The position numbers were made by a program, and so were the translations under genes. Shown in pieces: positions 1 through 8,198 of a stretch of DNA of 64,000 bases. How positions within the stretch are numbered: position 1 is the stretch's first letter; each line of letters begins with the position of its first letter. Location of the stretch: NCBI GenBank assembly GCA_965197275.1, contig CBDAMQ010000026.1, positions 186,001-250,000 on the forward strand, written 5' to 3'. Origin of the DNA: DASCOT01 sp965197275 (GTDB lineage: Bacteria > Acidobacteriota > UBA890 > WLXD01). The notes below the pieces were generated by a model, which saw only the letters and a program-made list of their open reading frames with translations, was not told the DNA's origin and ran no database searches.

Positions 1-151
1 GCACCATCTCGGCGCTGCCGTCAGCAGAGGCGTTGTCGACCACGATCAGGTTGGCTCTCGCGCCCAGCGCGGCAACGCTCTCACAGCAGGTTGCCAGCAA
101 GTCCCGACAATTGAAGCTCACCACCACGACGTCAACCTGCCCGACGTTCAT
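1..151 (-). CDS. Glycosyltransferase family 2, N-terminal part (cut by window edge)
   Basis: Only the first 50 codons are present; the gene continues beyond base 1. Reading leftwards from the ATG at 151, the protein begins with the GT2 (GT-A fold) nucleotide-sugar binding strand: a VDVVVVSFN stretch at about residues 6-14, and a VVDNASADGS stretch around residues 37-46, where the Asp and the DNxSxDG pattern bind the sugar nucleotide. The family transfers a sugar from an activated donor to a glycan or lipid acceptor. It is the third gene of a minus-strand glycosyltransferase run, and its start overlaps the end of the previous gene by four bases, so it is probably translationally coupled. Donor and acceptor cannot be deduced from this fragment. 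Confidence 0.85.
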   Translation of the reverse strand, partial: MNVGQVDVVVVSFNCRDLLATCCESVAALGARANLIVVDNASADGSAEMV

Positions 152-1227
152 GATCGGTCTCCGACCGCCGCCGCCATCCGGCGGCGCAGACGGGCGGCGC
201 TCGGCTGCCAGGATTGCGCCCGCGCCCAACCGGTGCCGGCGTCGATAGCACGCTGGCGCGCCGCGGTGTCGTCGAGGAGTGTCGACAACACCGCCTTCCA
301 CTGTGCTTCGTTGCCGTGCGCCACCAGCTGGGCGCGTCCGGCATAGACCTCGGCCAACGCCGATGTGTTCGACGTCACCGCCGGTGTGCCGCAGGCCAGC
401 GCCTCCAGCACGGAGAGTCCGAAGCCCTCATACGATGACGGGTAGGCCACTACGGTGGCAGCGGCGTAAAGCGGTGCCAGGTCATCCTCGGGAACGTAGC
501 CGATGTGTCGCAGCGGCGCTTCGTCGCTCTCGGGCCCCGGTTGGGTACCGGCCACCAGCAATTCGACGTCTGGACGGGCCTCGGCGACCTGCGCCATCCA
601 GCTACGCAGGTCCGCGAGGCGGCGGCGCTGTAGCCCCGAGCCGACAAACAGCACAACGCGGCCGTGGATGGCGTAGCGTTGTCGGACCGCTGCGATGCGG
701 TCGTCCGATACGGCGCCGAAGCCACGACCCAGGCCCCACGGGATCACCAGCAACCGCGCGTCTTCGACGGCCAGATGTCGGCGCGCCTCGCCGGCCGCGA
801 AGTGTGACCCCATGAACAAGAATGCGGCGCGCCGCGCCGCGATCCGTGCCGCCAGGCGCCGGCGCCAGCGCTCGCGCGGCCGGAACCCGTGTGGCAGCGC
901 GAACGGCGCACAGTCGTGCATGCAAACGGCGGTGGGGCAGGGCGCGCGCAGCGGCATGCTGTAGTTGGGGGACAGCAGCGCGTCTGCGCGGCTGTTACGA
1001 ACCAAAGCCGGCAACCGTAGCTGTTCCCAGACGGCGCCCGGTAGCGAGGTGGCAGCGGAATCGACCACGGCGTGCCAGCCGGGGCGCAGCGGCCTGTCGG
1101 TCAGCGGGGCCCGGCTAATCAGACAGACCTCATCGCCATCCGGCCAGGCGTCAAGCAATCCCTGGATCACGCGCCCCACGCCCGTGGGGTGACCGGTCAT
1201 CTCGCGCGCGTCGACGGCGATTCTCAT
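148..1227 (-). CDS. Glycosyltransferase family 4 (GT-B fold)
   Basis: A 359-residue GT4 retaining glycosyltransferase, likely acting on LPS core or another surface polysaccharide at the cytoplasmic face of the inner membrane. It starts MRIAVDAREM, a typical GT4 opening, followed by the glycine-rich GHPTGVGR loop. The C-terminal half carries the EX7E signature (YEGFGLSVLEAL, around residues 262-275) that holds the donor phosphates. An upstream in-frame extension to 1806 exists but lies inside the preceding gene, so I chose the ATG at 1227. That ATG overlaps the previous gene's TGA as ATGA. The substrate is not determinable from sequence. Confidence 0.9.
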   Translation of the reverse strand: MRIAVDAREMTGHPTGVGRVIQGLLDAWPDGDEVCLISRAPLTDRPLRPGWHAVVDSAATSLPGAVWEQLRLPALVRNSRADALLSPNYSMPLRAPCPTAVCMHDCAPFALPHGFRPRERWRRRLAARIAARRAAFLFMGSHFAAGEARRHLAVEDARLLVIPWGLGRGFGAVSDDRIAAVRQRYAIHGRVVLFVGSGLQRRRLADLRSWMAQVAEARPDVELLVAGTQPGPESDEAPLRHIGYVPEDDLAPLYAAATVVAYPSSYEGFGLSVLEALACGTPAVTSNTSALAEVYAGRAQLVAHGNEAQWKAVLSTLLDDTAARQRAIDAGTGWARAQSWQPSAARLRRRMAAAVGDRS

Positions 1228-2333
1228 GCGAGTAACTGATCGTAGACCGCGCGGGTGCGTTCGGCGGCCTTCTGCCAGCTGTATCGAGCGGCGCAGTCGA
1301 GGCCCGCAACGACCAGCTGCCGCCGATAGGTCGAGTCGCAGATCACCCGGTCGCAGGCATGGGCCAGGCCCGCTTCGTCGCCGACGTCGAACCAACCCGC
1401 CGCGTCGCCCAGAACCTCCGGCAGTGCACCGGCGCGTGACGCCACGACCGGCGTGCCGGATGCCATTGCCTCGACTGCCGTGAGGCCGAATCCCTCCCAA
1501 AGCGAAGACAGTACCAAGGCCTCGGCACCGTGATACATGGTAGCCAGCTGGTCGTTCGGTAGATGCGCCAGGCAGCGGGTACGCTGCCGCGCGTCGGGCG
1601 CGGCGGCGTTCCACGTCTGCTCCCAGCGATACCCGTCCGGTCCTACGAGTAGCAGCTCCAGATCGGGATGCTTGACGGCGAGGCGGGCAAACGCGGCCAA
1701 CAGCGTGCCGAGGTCCTTGCGCGGATCCCGTCGGCCGACGAATAGCAGGTAGGGCCGCTCGTTGCCAGAAGCTGCTCGCGCTGCCTGTCTGCCCGCCGGG
1801 GCGCACGGTTCGTAGACCTCATCCACCCCGTTGTAGGTCACGTGGATGCGCTCGGCGGCGACGTCGAAAAGCTCCTGCAGTTCCTGCTTGGTGGTCTCTG
1901 AAACGGCGATGATCGCGTCGGCCCGTCGCAGTGAGTCGGCCACCAGTGGCACGTAGTGGCGACGCACCGCCCCGGAAACGTCGTCGGGTTGGCGAGCAAA
2001 GTAGCAGTCGTGCACCGTCACCAGGCACCGTGCGTTACGGGTCGGAACGAACATCGGCGAGGGCGAGTGGGCGATATCCAAAGCGCCGACCCAGCGTTCT
2101 ACCGGCGGCCAGTGACGCCGATGCCACAGCCAGTCGATCAGCCGCACGGGCAGGCGGACGTCGCGTACCCGAGCATTCGGAATGGGCGCCAGCCGGTGCT
2201 TCCATGAGGCGGAGAACGCCGTATAGCGATCGTCGGGGAAGGCACGCACGAGCGCGGCCATGAGGCCGCGGACGTATGTGCCGACGCCGGTACTCTCATG
2301 GAGAGCCGGGCGGTAGTCGATACAGACGTGCAT
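1224..2333 (-). CDS. Glycosyltransferase family 4 (GT-B fold)
   Basis: A 369-residue GT4 glycosyltransferase, the first gene of the minus-strand sugar-transfer operon. It starts MHVCIDYRPAL and has the STGVGTYV glycine loop near residue 15. The donor-binding half shows a LLFVGRRDPRKDL strand-loop and the EX7E signature (LWEGFGLTAVEAM, about residues 277-290). The reading frame extends upstream to 2621, but that region is antisense to lpxB and has no family similarity, so the ATG at 2333 is preferred. An extended -10 motif lies about 50 bases upstream on the same strand. Adjacency to lpxB and msbA suggests a role in LPS core assembly; this is inference. Confidence 0.9.
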   Translation of the reverse strand: MHVCIDYRPALHESTGVGTYVRGLMAALVRAFPDDRYTAFSASWKHRLAPIPNARVRDVRLPVRLIDWLWHRRHWPPVERWVGALDIAHSPSPMFVPTRNARCLVTVHDCYFARQPDDVSGAVRRHYVPLVADSLRRADAIIAVSETTKQELQELFDVAAERIHVTYNGVDEVYEPCAPAGRQAARAASGNERPYLLFVGRRDPRKDLGTLLAAFARLAVKHPDLELLLVGPDGYRWEQTWNAAAPDARQRTRCLAHLPNDQLATMYHGAEALVLSSLWEGFGLTAVEAMASGTPVVASRAGALPEVLGDAAGWFDVGDEAGLAHACDRVICDSTYRRQLVVAGLDCAARYSWQKAAERTRAVYDQLLA

Positions 2334-2382
2334 CCGAGAGGCGTGGGCTTGCCGCGGCGGAGGCAGGCGCGGCGAAGATTGG

Positions 2383-2391
2383 ATGGTAGCA
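2383..2391 (-). promoter_or_regulatory. Extended -10 promoter element for the glycosyltransferase operon
   Basis: Read on the minus strand this is TGCTACCAT, an extended -10 (TGnTAnnnT) about 50 bases before the glycosyltransferase start at 2333. The same TGCTA core precedes several other transcription units in this window. No convincing -35 is visible. Confidence 0.45.
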
Positions 2392-2523
2392 CGGGCACGT
2401 CCGAGTGCGGACCCGGGGGCGGCACCGCGGCGTCGATGCTGCGGGGCATCGAGTACCCTCTGGGCGGGTCGAGGGGTGCAAAGCGATGTGTACGTGGCTT
2501 CAACGACGGATCGGAAGGTCGGA

Positions 2524-3720
2524 GTGACGACGGCGACGCCGAGGCTCGACGGCGAGTTGCTCGTCGTCGCCGGAGAGGCGTCGGGAGATCTGCACGGCAG
2601 TAGCCTCATCGAGCAGATCAAGCGTCTCGAGCCGCAAGCGGATGTCGTCGCGATCGGTGGCGATCTGATGGCAGCGGCAGGCGCCGAGTTGCTGGTGCAT
2701 TATCGCAAACTGGCGGTCGTCGGCATTACCGAGGTGTTCGGTCACCTCGGCGACATCCGCCGCGCCATGCGTCGTGTGCTCGAGGCGGCGCGCGGTCGAC
2801 GAGTTCGTGCCGTCGTTCTGATCGACTATCCGGATTTCAACCTGGCGCTTGCCCGCCGTCTGCGCCGCGCGCGGCCCGATCTGCCGATCGTCTACTACAT
2901 CAGCCCGCAGGTCTGGGCCTGGCGGCGAGGCCGGGTCAGTCAGATCGCACGATTGGTGGATCACATGCTGGTGATCCTGCCGTTCGAGAAGGCGCTTTAT
3001 GAAGGGGCCGGACTGTCGGTGGAATTCGTCGGCCATCCGCTGCTCGACGTGATTCCCGAAGCCGGCGACGTGGACGTCTTTGCCGATCGTCACGGCCTGG
3101 ACACCGATCGCACCTGGGTCGGTTTACTGCCAGGCAGCCGGATAGCGGAGGTCGAGCGGCTTCTGCCGACCATGTTGGCCGCCGCCGGGCGACTGTCTGC
3201 GTCCGGTGCCTACGAGTTCATCGTTCCAGCTGCGGCGGCGCTCGATGCAAGCCTCTACGAGGGGGTTCTGGACGGGCTCGCCGATGGCCTCCGACAACAC
3301 GTGCATCTGATCGAGAACGACACCTACGAGGCGGTTCGCCACGCCCGAGCGGCGGTGGTCTGCTCGGGCACGGCCACCCTCGAGGTGGCGCTATTGGGGA
3401 CGCCGGAAGTGGTCGTTTACAGGACATCCTGGCTCACCTACAATCTCGGAAAGTTACTTGTGCGCATCCCAAATATTGCTCTGGTCAATGTAGTCGCGGG
3501 GCATCGCGGTGTACCCGAGCTGCTCCAAGACGAGGTTACTCCGGACGCGATCGTCGCCGAGCTGCGACCGCTGCTGGACGACGACGAGCGGAGGGCCCGG
3601 GTAAGGCGCTTTCTGACGGATGTGCGCTCCAGGCTCGGCGAGCCCGGCGCGTCCCGGCGTGCCGCGCAGGCCGTTCTTGGCGCTCTGACTCCGGCACCCA
3701 CCGGAGGACCTCCGATCTGA
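2524..3720 (+). CDS. lpxB: Lipid-A-disaccharide synthase
   Basis: Condenses UDP-2,3-diacylglucosamine with lipid X to form the tetraacyl disaccharide of lipid A, at the inner face of the cytoplasmic membrane (GT19). Hallmarks are the N-terminal VAGEASGDLHG loop (about residues 14-24), VAIGGDLM, the central YYISPQVWAWRRGR segment and VEFVGHPLLD, plus SGTATLEVAL in the C-terminal half. The frame is open upstream to 2383, but the GTG at 2524 follows GGAAGG at a good distance and gives 398 residues, close to the usual 380-390. The stop overlaps the msbA ATG (TGATG), coupling it to lipid A export. Confidence 0.96.
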   Translation: MTTATPRLDGELLVVAGEASGDLHGSSLIEQIKRLEPQADVVAIGGDLMAAAGAELLVHYRKLAVVGITEVFGHLGDIRRAMRRVLEAARGRRVRAVVLIDYPDFNLALARRLRRARPDLPIVYYISPQVWAWRRGRVSQIARLVDHMLVILPFEKALYEGAGLSVEFVGHPLLDVIPEAGDVDVFADRHGLDTDRTWVGLLPGSRIAEVERLLPTMLAAAGRLSASGAYEFIVPAAAALDASLYEGVLDGLADGLRQHVHLIENDTYEAVRHARAAVVCSGTATLEVALLGTPEVVVYRTSWLTYNLGKLLVRIPNIALVNVVAGHRGVPELLQDEVTPDAIVAELRPLLDDDERRARVRRFLTDVRSRLGEPGASRRAAQAVLGALTPAPTGGPPI

Positions 3721-5528
3721 TGGCCAATCTCAATCGCCTGCTCAGCATGGTCCGGCCGTACGCTCCGCGAATGGTCGGCGCCATCATGGCGATGGGAGCG
3801 GTGGCCGCCGCTCACGGTGCCATCCTTTGGATGGTCAAGGATGTAATCGACGACGCGTTGCAGCCGAGCGCGCAGGCCGCGTATGTGCGTATGCTCGCAG
3901 GCGTCATCGTGCTTCTCTACCTGACGCTGGGGATAGCGCGCTATCTGTCGAGCTACCTGATGGGGAGCGTTGGTTTCGCCGTCGTCAAGGACCTGCGGGT
4001 GCAGTTGTACCGTCACCTGCAGTTCCTGCCGTTGGCGTTCCACAAGCGCCGATCCACCGGCGGCCTCATGTCGCGAGTGACCAGCGACGTGATGGCGATT
4101 CAGGAAGCCCTGACGCGGGTCCTCGTCGACCTTCTGCGCGAGAGCGCCATCTTGACTGTCTACGTCGGCATCATGTTCGCCACGGACTGGCTGCTGACGC
4201 TGATGATCCTGGTGTCCGCGCCGCTGCTGGTGGCGGTGATCGCCAGGTTGGGGCGCGGGTTGCGGCGCGTGAGCCACGAGGCACAGCGCGGTCTCGGCCA
4301 GCTGTCTTCGCTGTTGCAGGAAACGCTCACGGGCATCCGGGTCGTCAAGGCGTTTGGCATGGAGGAGGCGGAGACCGAGAAGTTCCGCCGATCGGCCGAG
4401 CGCCTCTACCGACACTCGCTGCACGCCGAGCGATTGGCCAGCGTAGGGTCGCCGCTCATTGAGTTCATCGCCGCCAGCGCCGGTGCGCTCGTGATGGTCT
4501 ACGGATCCTGGAGGATCACCAGCGGCAGCCTGACCACCGGAGATCTGGCGCGTGTGCTCTTCGCGACCTTCGCCACCTATGCGCCGCTGCGACGTTTGAG
4601 CTCGGCGAACGTTCGGATCCAGGCGGCCGCGGCGGCTGCCGATCGAATCTACGAAGTCCTCGACTCTCCGATCGAGCCGCTGCGGGCAGGGCTGGCGGCG
4701 GCCGCCGATGGTGACGCGAACGTCATTCCGGGGGCTCGGGCCGAGCTGCCGATGCCGCCGCTGGTGCACGGGATTCGGCTGCGGCAAGTGTCGTTCGCCT
4801 ACGATGATGCTCCGGGCGACAAGATCTTGCACGAGGTCGACCTCGAGATACAGGCAGGCAGCGCCGTGGCGCTCGTCGGACCCTCGGGCGCGGGCAAGTC
4901 CACCCTGGCGAATCTGATTCCACGGTTCTACGTGCCGACTGGCGGCGAAGTGAGTATCGACGGGGTCGATCTGAACGCCATCTGCCTGGATGACCTGCGC
5001 GACCAGATCGCCGTGGTCACACAAGAGACGATCCTTTTCAACGACAGCGTCCGGAACAACATTGCCTATTGTCAGCCCGGCATCTCGGACGCGGCCGTGC
5101 AGCGCGCCGCCCGCGCCGCGTTCGCACACGATTTCATTGAACAGCTCCCGAACGGCTACGACACCATGCTCGGCGAGCTCGGCTCGCGGGTTTCGGGAGG
5201 CCAGCGTCAACGCATCGCGATCGCTCGCGCGTTGTTGAAGAACGCTCCGATCCTCATTCTCGATGAGGCCACGAGCAATCTCGACGTGCGCTCCGACCGG
5301 CTCGTGCGGGAGGCCTTGGTCAACTTGATGGAGGGCCGCACAACGCTCATCATCGCGCATCGACTGTCGACTATTCAGGGTGCCGATCTCATCGTAGTGA
5401 TCGAGGACGGTCGGGTGGCGGAACAGGGGACACACGAGCAACTGCTGGCGCGGATGGGAGCCTACCAGCGCCTCTACTCAATGGATTTCGCAGCCGCCGC
5501 CGGGTCTGGATTTGCGCTCGAAGGTTGA
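3720..5528 (+). CDS. msbA: Lipid A flippase / ABC transporter, MsbA type
   Basis: A 602-residue half-transporter with an N-terminal six-helix membrane domain (roughly residues 15-310) and a C-terminal nucleotide-binding domain. Visible motifs are Walker A GPSGAGKST (about 387-395), Q-loop VTQETILFN, signature VSGGQRQR (about 490), Walker B LILDEATSN (about 512) and the switch histidine in IIAHRLS (about 543). MsbA dimers flip lipid A-core across the inner membrane. Position directly after lpxB with overlapping codons supports this over a generic multidrug exporter. A GGAGGA ribosome site lies inside the end of lpxB. Confidence 0.93.
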   Translation: MANLNRLLSMVRPYAPRMVGAIMAMGAVAAAHGAILWMVKDVIDDALQPSAQAAYVRMLAGVIVLLYLTLGIARYLSSYLMGSVGFAVVKDLRVQLYRHLQFLPLAFHKRRSTGGLMSRVTSDVMAIQEALTRVLVDLLRESAILTVYVGIMFATDWLLTLMILVSAPLLVAVIARLGRGLRRVSHEAQRGLGQLSSLLQETLTGIRVVKAFGMEEAETEKFRRSAERLYRHSLHAERLASVGSPLIEFIAASAGALVMVYGSWRITSGSLTTGDLARVLFATFATYAPLRRLSSANVRIQAAAAAADRIYEVLDSPIEPLRAGLAAAADGDANVIPGARAELPMPPLVHGIRLRQVSFAYDDAPGDKILHEVDLEIQAGSAVALVGPSGAGKSTLANLIPRFYVPTGGEVSIDGVDLNAICLDDLRDQIAVVTQETILFNDSVRNNIAYCQPGISDAAVQRAARAAFAHDFIEQLPNGYDTMLGELGSRVSGGQRQRIAIARALLKNAPILILDEATSNLDVRSDRLVREALVNLMEGRTTLIIAHRLSTIQGADLIVVIEDGRVAEQGTHEQLLARMGAYQRLYSMDFAAAAGSGFALEG

Positions 5529-5561
5529 ACCCGTTGCCATCGATGGCGGGAGGCGTCGGTG

Positions 5562-6269
5562 ATGGCTTCTCTTGCGAACGACCCGGTCGTGGGTGAGCGA
5601 GAGTCGACTGGCGACGCCGAAACTCTGCGTGCCTTCAGCCCCCGGACGCTGGTGGCGCCGCTGGGAGCCGCCTATTTGCGGTTGGTGCGCGCCACCATGC
5701 GGTTGACGCGCGAAGGTGCTGAAGAGGCCCTACCGGCCGATGGCAGACCGGTGATCTACTGCTTCTGGCACGAACAGCTCGCAATGATGCCGTGGGTGCA
5801 GTTCCGCCCCCCCACCGCCGTGCCGATATCGCGCTCCCGTGACGGTGAGGTGACCGCACGTTTGTTTGCCTACCTGGGCGTCAAACCGGTGCGCGGGTCG
5901 AGCACGCGTGGCGGTGCAGCCGCGGCGCGCGGCATGCTGCGGGCAGCGCAGCGTGGACTCGACCTGGGGATTACTCCCGACGGCCCGCGTGGGCCGGCCC
6001 GGGTGGTTCAACCCGGGGCGACGTGGATCGCGAAAGCAACGGGTCGGCCGCTGCTGCCGGTAGCGTTCAACTGCTCGCGCAGCCGCCGGCTGCGGAGCTG
6101 GGATCGAATGTTGATGCCACTGCCGTTCGCGCGCGGGGTGTTCGTCTACGGCCCGCACCTGTGGGTTCCCCGAGACGCGGACGAGTCGGCTCTGCTGAGA
6201 GCCGACCACAAGTTGGCCGAGCAGCTCGCCGACGTCACCGAACGCGCCGCAGCGCTTTTCCCCGGCTGA
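5562..6269 (+). CDS. Lysophospholipid-acyltransferase-like protein, DUF374 family
   Basis: A 235-residue protein of the DUF374 branch of the glycerolipid/lipid A acyltransferase superfamily. It has the CFWHEQLAMMP motif (H about residue 70, replacing the usual HX4D), an ISRSRDGE motif, GVKPVRGSSTRGG, and the ITPDGPRGPARVVQPG block (about 137-152). The ATG at 5562 follows GGGAGG by 8 bases; a GTG one codon earlier is less likely. In Gram-negative bacteria such genes often sit beside lpxB/msbA, so a late acyl transfer to lipid A or a related envelope lipid is plausible. The acyl donor and acceptor are inference. Confidence 0.88.
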   Translation: MASLANDPVVGERESTGDAETLRAFSPRTLVAPLGAAYLRLVRATMRLTREGAEEALPADGRPVIYCFWHEQLAMMPWVQFRPPTAVPISRSRDGEVTARLFAYLGVKPVRGSSTRGGAAAARGMLRAAQRGLDLGITPDGPRGPARVVQPGATWIAKATGRPLLPVAFNCSRSRRLRSWDRMLMPLPFARGVFVYGPHLWVPRDADESALLRADHKLAEQLADVTERAAALFPG

Positions 6270-6309
6270 GCCGAAGCGCGCTTGGTGTGCAGATCTGTGG
6301 ACTCGTCGA

Positions 6310-7272
6310 CTACAGGCAGCGGGCGTATGAGGCTTCGAGGGCGAAGCGTGCTGCCAGCAGGGCTCCCAGCTGGCCCTCGTCGTAGCGCGGTGACAGGCAG
6401 CACAGATCGAAGCCGGCGAAGGTCGTGGCACCGAAGGCGGTGCGCATCAGGGTGAGGATCTCGCGCGGCGCGAGGCCAGCGGCGTCGGGGTACTTTTGCG
6501 CCGGGCAGAAGGCGGGATCCACCACGTCGATATCAAGCGAGACGTAGACCGCGTCGACTTGCTGCAGGCGTTCGGCGATCTCGCTACCGACGGCGGAAAG
6601 GCCTCGATCGTCGAGTTCCCGCAGCGTCGAGATGTGAATGCCGTGCTGCCGGGCGTACTCGATTTCCGTGGGCGAGTGTCGAACCCCACGTGCCCCGACG
6701 ATGGTGAGATCGGTGGGTCGCAGATACTCCTCGTCGATCAGCGTGCGCCACTGCGAGCCCGCCCAGAGCGGCGGCGCGGGGTGCAGGTCGAGATGCGAAT
6801 CGAAGACCACGACCGCCAGGCGCCGCCGACACCCGCGCTGCAATCCGCGGATCAACGGTAGTGGCACCAGATGATCGCCGCCGATGGCAATCGTGACGCC
6901 ACCCGCAGCCGCGACGGCGCGCGCCAACTCCTCGCCGCTCTCCAGCGAGTGGTTGCCAGCGTCGACGAAACGCGCCTGGTCAGACAGGCAGACGAAATCG
7001 AGCTCGGCCGCAACCCCGCCGTCGTGCTCGAGCGAGTAGATAACGCTTGCCTTTCGAACTGCGTCGGGGGCTTCGTCGGCGCCGTAGCGAGCGTAGAACG
7101 ACTCGGGCGGCCGGGTACCCGGCGGATACAGCGTGTGGCGGTCGCCAACCAGGACGCCCTCGTAGGGCATGCCGAGTACGACGATACCGGATACATCCTG
7201 GTCGGAGGGCGGCGCTTCGAACATGGTCGGAACGTCACCGTGAAGCATCGGTGCCAAGCGCCGTTCGCTCAT
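6310..7272 (-). CDS. Agmatinase / arginase-family ureohydrolase
   Basis: A binuclear-manganese ureohydrolase of 320 residues that hydrolyses a guanidino group, typically agmatine to putrescine plus urea. Metal ligands are recognisable: GGDH near residue 128, DSHLD near 156 (usually DAHxD), and SLDIDVVDP near 244. The family serine after GGDH is leucine here, so the substrate may differ from agmatine (guanidinobutyrate, guanidinopropionate and similar are alternatives). An upstream ATG at 7296 exists, but AAGGAG sits just before the ATG at 7272, which I chose. It follows the SDR gene by 54 bases and is probably co-transcribed with it. Confidence 0.88.
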   Translation of the reverse strand: MSERRLAPMLHGDVPTMFEAPPSDQDVSGIVVLGMPYEGVLVGDRHTLYPPGTRPPESFYARYGADEAPDAVRKASVIYSLEHDGGVAAELDFVCLSDQARFVDAGNHSLESGEELARAVAAAGGVTIAIGGDHLVPLPLIRGLQRGCRRRLAVVVFDSHLDLHPAPPLWAGSQWRTLIDEEYLRPTDLTIVGARGVRHSPTEIEYARQHGIHISTLRELDDRGLSAVGSEIAERLQQVDAVYVSLDIDVVDPAFCPAQKYPDAAGLAPREILTLMRTAFGATTFAGFDLCCLSPRYDEGQLGALLAARFALEASYARCL

Positions 7273-7326
7273 CGTCGCTCCTTTGTTGGTGGCCAACGGC
7301 CACCATGGCCTACCGGCCCTCGAGTC

Positions 7327-8115
7327 TTACACTCCAGGCGGCGAGAATCGCCCGTCGATCGCTGTCCACCCGCCGTCGACGAACAGCACGGCGCCGGTGA
7401 CGTAGCTGGCCGCCTCGGATGCGAGGAAGACCGCGGGGCCCACCATCTCCTCGACCCGCGCCCACCGACCCAACGCATTTCTGTCGGCGTAGGCTCCATA
7501 CCAGGCCTCGTTGCTCTTGATCGGCTCGGTCAACGGAGTATCGACAACGCCTGGGGCGATCGCGTTGACCCGCACACCGGCGGGACCGAGCTCTGCCGCC
7601 AGAGCGCGCACCAGCTGTACGATGCCCGCCTTGGTTGCTGCGTAGACACCCTGGCCGGGCTCGACGACCACCGATCGAATCGAGGAGTACGCGATGATGC
7701 TGCCGCTTCGTTGCGCTGCCATGATCCGGCCTGCCGCCTGCAGCACGTTGAAAGTGCCTTTGATGTTGACGTCGATTACTCGGTCGAACTCGTCTGGAGC
7801 GTAGTCGAGCACGGTCTTGCGAACGTTTACACCAGGGGTGGAGACGACGACGTCGACGCGGCCGTGTTCGCTGGCGACGCTCGTCAGTGCGTCGCCAACC
7901 GCGGCGGTGTTGCGAATGTCCAACGCAGCGCTGCTGGCCTCGCCGCCGGCGTGCTGGATTGCGGTCGCGACGTCGGTGGCAGCAGCCCCGTTGATGTCGA
8001 TGCAGATGACGCGCGCTCCGCCGGCGCCGAACCCACATGCGACCGCTGCCCCGATTCCCGAACCGGCGCCGCAGACCACCGCCACCCGTTCGTCCAGCCG
8101 AAAGCTCGTTGCCAT
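7327..8115 (-). CDS. Short-chain dehydrogenase/reductase
   Basis: A classical SDR of 262 residues: NAD(P) Rossmann motif GAGSGIG at about residues 15-21, an Asp after strand 2 (CIDING) that favours NAD over NADP, catalytic Ser in IIAYSSIRS (about 142), and YAATK (about 154-158) as the catalytic Tyr/Lys pair. The C-terminal FLASEAASYVTGAVLFVDGG block is typical of the FabG-like subgroup. It oxidises a secondary alcohol or reduces a ketone; the substrate is unknown. It is first in a minus-strand pair with the ureohydrolase. A GGGAG ribosome site precedes the ATG. Confidence 0.92.
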   Translation of the reverse strand: MATSFRLDERVAVVCGAGSGIGAAVACGFGAGGARVICIDINGAAATDVATAIQHAGGEASSAALDIRNTAAVGDALTSVASEHGRVDVVVSTPGVNVRKTVLDYAPDEFDRVIDVNIKGTFNVLQAAGRIMAAQRSGSIIAYSSIRSVVVEPGQGVYAATKAGIVQLVRALAAELGPAGVRVNAIAPGVVDTPLTEPIKSNEAWYGAYADRNALGRWARVEEMVGPAVFLASEAASYVTGAVLFVDGGWTAIDGRFSPPGV

Positions 8116-8145
8116 GCGTGGCTCCCTCAGTAGTGGGCAGACAGT

Positions 8146-8151
8146 ATGTTA
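8146..8151 (-). promoter_or_regulatory. Putative -10 element for the SDR/ureohydrolase operon
   Basis: On the minus strand this reads TAACAT, identical to the -10 core before yicC, and lies about 30 bases upstream of the SDR start. The 83-base divergent gap must also carry the promoter of the plus-strand peptidase gene. No clear -35 is seen. Confidence 0.3.
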
Positions 8152-8198
8152 GGCGGGACGCGCTCCAGGAGCGCTCCTCCGAACCGGCCAGGTGAGCG

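Noticed and set aside
3438..5441. A 667-codon open frame on the minus strand opposite msbA
   Set aside because: It is antisense to a clear ABC transporter, is rich in Arg, His and Gln as expected for a shadow frame in GC-rich DNA, and shows no domain.
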